DNA of 64,000 nucleotides from Hyposmocoma kahamanoa. Its lineage: Eukaryota > Arthropoda > Insecta > Lepidoptera > Cosmopterigidae. The number at the start of each line of letters is the position of its first letter. Positions within the stretch are counted from its first letter, which is position 1. Positions 60,811-64,000 of the stretch are shown here, piece after piece. The DNA is taken from the NCBI RefSeq assembly GCF_003589595.1, contig NW_020653993.1, positions 1,644,905 through 1,708,904 of the forward strand, in the 5' to 3' direction. Below the pieces are notes generated by a model. It ran no database searches and was not told where the DNA came from. It saw only the letters and a program-made list of their open reading frames with translations. The translations under genes and the position numbers were made by a program.

Positions 60811-61214
60811 AAACAAAACTGTGATTTGCCGAAAAAAAAAATGGAGAAAATACACAACCATCCTCTTTTTAGTCCGAATTTCTGTAGCTTTATGTTATAC
60901 AAAACTTCACTGTTAGTTATTTTGTGATATTATTAACTTTCTTACGTCTTCACTGGCACCAATATGTTTCTCAATTTCGTAGGAAGGCTCAACAACACTT
61001 ACCTGAAACAAAATAAACAAAATATGATTAAAATCACGATATGAAAACCTCTAAAAACGGCATTTCATGCGCTATGACGTCATTATCAAGTGACTAAGTT
61101 TTTATCAAAAACAATGCCGCCGCGCGCCTACACGTTACTGCAGCGCGTCTAACAGCGGTTAATTTGATCGTGCCCAAATGGCATTTATTTTATAGAAACT
61201 TAATATACTAAGAG
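60811..61214. other. Unannotated stretch
   Basis: No recognised feature. Confidence 0.35.
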
Positions 61215-61480
61215 TCTAGACATTGCCACATGAGCGTTGCCGTTGCTATAAGATTCCGGTTGATATTAAAAATCTACCACTTACGAAGTCTAAAACTGTA
61301 GTGAAACAGAAACTTAATGTAAAACGTTTATTAAACAATTCGTAAGTAACTTGGATGACAAATGTTCATTGTTCTAATCTAGAATGTAAACCTAAACATG
61401 TACATATAGTATCAGGTTGTATCTATAGATATTTGAAATAAATATTGTAAATAATAAATGTGAACAAATGTGTATTCTTA
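61215..61480 (+). pseudogene. Possible LINE C-terminus and 3' UTR
   Basis: One frame reads IPVDIKNLPLTKSKTVVKQK, then LNVKR. It resembles the C-terminal LP..IQNLPL.KFK..VK..L motif that I recall from lepidopteran jockey/CR1-like LINEs. It is followed by GAAATAAATATTGTAAATAA near 61436, a possible 3' end. The match is short. Confidence 0.4.
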
Positions 61481-61489
61481 CTCATATTT

Positions 61490-61732
61490 AAGCTACACGT
61501 CTGTCCATAACAGTTACAGTGCCACTCAGAGCTTTAAATCGCAAAGATCTGAGGGCACTGCCACTGCGCCCGTCACCTTGAGACATAAGTTGACAAGTCC
61601 CATGTGCCTGTAATTTCACCAACACCTTTACCCTTCAAAATCGGAACACAGTAATGCTGACATTACTTCTTGGCAGCAGAAATAGGTAAGATGGGAGTAC
61701 TACCCTGGACGAACTCTTTCACATGCTATTAA
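61490..61732 (+). mobile_element. Metulj-like SINE
   Basis: AAGCTACACGTCTGTCCATA, CATAACAGTTACAGTGCCAC, CGCAAAGATCTGAGGGCACT, TTACTTCTTGGCAGCAGAAA and ACTCTTTCACATGCTATTAA. It lacks only the 5'-most roughly 35 bp and the GGAGCTCTACTG word. Confidence 0.85.
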
Positions 61733-62109
61733 AGTACTGACCTACCAATTCTATTCACTCAGCTACAGACGCCTATGGCATATACACAGATATCAAATAA
61801 TTCTGTTTCCCTTTGGTCGATAATGGACTTCAGAGATACGATGGAACTTTGCGTGCATATATAAATAGCAAAGCTGGTTTATATATTCAAGGAAAAGTTT
61901 GATAGTTAACTAGAATAGAGGGACAAATTATAAAGTTTCCCCATTTAACTTGCGCCTGCGGTTTAGAATACAACTTAATTTTGTGCAGTTAATAGACTAC
62001 AGTGTAATTAACTTTTTATGGTTAAAGATAGTAAAACATCGTCATAGTAAGAGTCTATATTACGTCGGCTTGAATTCAAATTTTTCCCATACTAATACGG
62101 TTCATTTTT
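61733..62109. other. Unannotated stretch
   Basis: The 61-codon open frame at 61950-62135 is not recognised. Confidence 0.35.
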
Positions 62110-62300
62110 CTTTGGTCGAGCGGCTGGAATACTAGCTTTGTCCAGGATTAATGTTTTTGCAAACGAAATGAAGGCGATTTGAAAATTTATATCGTATGAT
62201 ATACGTGTTCTACTTAGTTCAGTGGACATAAAAAAAACATTGGTATATATAAAGTACCCATTGAATCCAGCGGTTTTCTCGTAAAATTTAGAAAAATTAA
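62110..62300 (-). repeat. Interspersed repeat C, minus strand
   Basis: GGCTGGAATACTAGCTTTGT, ACGTGTTCTACTTAGTTCAG and ATCCAGCGGTTTTCTCGTAA parallel 50695-50885. Confidence 0.55.
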
Positions 62301-62389
62301 AATCAAAGATCTGGCGGTATGGCTAATTAGATCCGTTAACCTGTCTTGTTTTTGTTGCCTTATGTCTGGGGCTTTTTTCGTTTTTAAGT

Positions 62390-62618
62390 CGTGCGCCTGT
62401 TCGTAAGCTACACGCCTGTCCATAACAATCGCAGTGTCACTCAGAGCTTTAAATCGCAAAGATCCGAGAGGCACTGCCACTGCGCCCGTCACTCTGAGAC
62501 GTAAGTTGACAAGTCCTATGCGTCTGTAATTTGCTCTTCAAAACCGGAACGCAGGAATGCTAAGCAGTGGCAGTACTTCCTTGGACGAACTCTTTCACAT
62601 GAAACTCTACTGCTACTA
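62390..62618 (+). mobile_element. Metulj-like SINE, internally deleted
   Basis: GTCGTGCGCCTGTTCGTAAG, GCAAAGATCCGAGAGGCACT and GTAAGTTGACAAGTCCTATG are present. The CATTACTGCTTGGCGGCAGA block is missing, and GAATGCTAAGCAGTGGCAGT joins the flanks. Confidence 0.8.
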
Positions 62619-62649
62619 AACCAGCTCAAGGCAATGTCGTCTCGATAAA

Positions 62650-63005
62650 TTATAGTGGGAAACACTTCTTGCGCTGTCGACGACTATTACCTTCATCGCG
62701 ATTTGTTGTGGCGTTACTATTGTACTCACTTTTTTCCCACAAACCACATTCACTGTATCCACATGCGAAACTGAACTTGAGGTGTTTTTGTTTTTATTAC
62801 TGCACGCACTAAGGACTGGATTCCATGCACTGGACAGTTTAAAACCATCGTCACGGTTAAATGTTTTGTACTTCGTGATCTCGATGGCTTCTCGTACCGA
62901 CTGTGATATGTAGTGGCGGTCTGTCGACAGTACCTGGGGGCTATGCAACTCGATCCAGTGGTTAGTGTCAGTCTGTATGAGATGTACACTATAGCCGACT
63001 TCTGT
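62650..63005 (-). pseudogene. Penelope-like element C-terminal remnant
   Basis: The minus-strand frame reads TDTNHWIELHSPQVLSTDRH, then YISQSVREAIEITKYKTFNR, then DDGFKLSSAWNPVLSACSN. This matches the W/I...PKVL....HY..R..REAIEI.K...FNR.DG..LS.AW.PV tail that follows the GIY-YIG endonuclease in Penelope-like retroelements (recalled). It is better preserved than the copy at 32125 and has no stop in 100 codons, but the catalytic domains are absent. Confidence 0.7.
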
Positions 63006-63115
63006 GCATCATTGTTTTTTACTGCTTGAGCGGTAGAGTTTAACTATTGTGACGATTTCAAGTGTAATAATGCTTACCTATGAAATAAAGATTATTTTGA
63101 ATTTGAATTTGAATT
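63006..63115 (+). mobile_element. LINE 3' UTR with GAATTT tail
   Basis: CTTGAGCGGTAGAGTTTAAC, GATTTCAAGTGTAATAATGC, then TTACCTATGAAATAAAGATT, then ATTTTGAATTTGAATTTGAA. It is the plus-strand counterpart of 63815-63999. Confidence 0.7.
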
Positions 63116-63682
63116 TGCTTGGATGTGTCCCTACATACGATCGACAAAAAATTAATTTAAATATTTACATAAACATATAAATTAAAATTTATATAGAATT
63201 GATAACAATCCAAAAAAAGGTAGGCTATTTCTTGAAAATAGATTAAAAATTGTAACGCATATAAAATGCAAGATAAAATGTATGACTGAGTTTTTGCCTG
63301 TTCGGCTTGGTAAAAGTCGGTCAATCGTGATATGACGTAATACGTCAATCATTTGTCTAGGAAACCTAACTGTGCTTGTAAAACTGAAAATCCATTTTCA
63401 GGAACACCATAATAGGACATTATGTATTAATGACTCAGCCGCGACATGAACGGATCCGAGACCGACCTAATACCGGTTCTAATGGACGGTAAATAAGAAA
63501 TTACTAACGAGAATATAATAGAAGCTAAGATATGTAATAACTCGTGTTTTGTATTTTTTTACCGCCCGTGATACACGTTTTTCGTCACATTTGCGAGAAA
63601 ATAAATACAATATTTATTTCTTATATGAATAAATGTGGTTTTTGTTTTTTTTATCGACATATGGCCGGCTAACAATTTTTTC
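63116..63682. other. Unannotated AT-rich stretch
   Basis: No recognised feature. Confidence 0.4.
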
Positions 63683-63810
63683 ATAGATAATACAACTCCA
63701 AATAAAATGTTGAAAAAAAACAAAGACACATACAGCCATGATGGATTGTAAAACAAATTGCTAAATTTCATGCAGAATATAATTAAAATCAATTAAAAGA
63801 AAGTCGTGCT
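63683..63810 (+). repeat. Repeat D, second copy
   Basis: ATAGATAATACAACTCCAAA and ACAGCCATGATGGATTGTAA align with 12596-12745. Confidence 0.55.
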
Positions 63811-63814
63811 ACAA

Positions 63815-63999
63815 AATCAAAAAATCAAAATAATCTTTATTTCATAGGCAAGCATTACTACACTTGAGATCGTTACATTGGTTAAACTGTACCGCTCATT
63901 CGTAAGGCAGATTCCTCTGAGAAGATTGAGCAAGAAACTCTAGGGGTTGCTCTTTGTAAATAACATTTGTGCACATTCAACATTTACAATATATATTTT
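63815..63999 (-). mobile_element. LINE 3' UTR and tail, minus strand
   Basis: In reverse complement AAAGAGCAACCCCTAGAGTT, then TCTTGCTCAATCTTCTCAGA and GTGTAGTAATGCTTGCCTAT precede GAAATAAAGATTATTTTGAT, then TTTTTGATTTTG. It continues beyond the window's right edge. Confidence 0.7.
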
Positions 64000-64000
64000 T

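Overview
This window looks like lepidopteran (butterfly or moth) nuclear DNA. It is AT-rich and has no operons or dense coding, and I found no host gene that I can support. Nearly everything recognisable is transposable-element material. The organism inference rests on four repeat types. One is a SINE of about 280 bp that resembles, from memory, the Metulj SINEs of Heliconius, with about 28 copies here. The second is a group of tRNA-headed SINEs. The third is LINE 3' ends with typical lepidopteran tails such as (TTTC)n and ATTTTGAATTTGAATTTG. The fourth is a repeat whose end reads CTCCTTTTTTGAAGTCGGTTAA. The species cannot be named from sequence alone. A run of 10 Ns at 60273-60282 marks an assembly gap.

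Layout. From 1 to 12.6 kb: Metulj-like copies, a 5'-truncated LINE inserted in an older repeat (562-1264), LINE C-terminal remnants, two CA-rich microsatellites and two inverted-repeat elements (4278-4907, 7343-7498). From 12.8 to 15.3 kb: an unclassified structure with inverted arms of about 0.4-0.5 kb around 1.6 kb of unique sequence. From 15.9 to 24.3 kb: tRNA-derived SINEs, a 253-bp inverted-repeat unit holding a hammerhead-ribozyme-like fold (16846-16886), three copies of a roughly 0.5-kb terminal-inverted-repeat element and another LINE remnant. From 25.4 to 29.6 kb: a broken mariner transposase, then a LINE reverse transcriptase split by a second LINE with an 8-bp target duplication. 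From 30.2 to 32.4 kb: a TTCGA minisatellite, a GC-rich block with a 65-bp foldback, and a Penelope-like element end with a second hammerhead-like motif. From 34 to 46 kb: several LINE C-terminal remnants, including one with an RNase H domain that is interrupted by two nonautonomous elements. From 46 to 54 kb: SINE and LINE debris and a small hAT-like element. From 54236 to 58535: a full-length but decayed Ty3/Gypsy element on the minus strand, with 144/146-bp LTRs and CTTAT target duplications. From 58.7 to 64 kb: more SINEs, a Penelope-like C-terminus and LINE tails.

The elements do not work together as a pathway; they record successive insertions. All coding remnants carry stops or frameshifts, so none is expected to be active here. 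The items most worth a second look are the two hammerhead-like folds, the long-inverted-repeat structure at 12.8-15.3 kb, and the nested insertions that give relative ages for the families.
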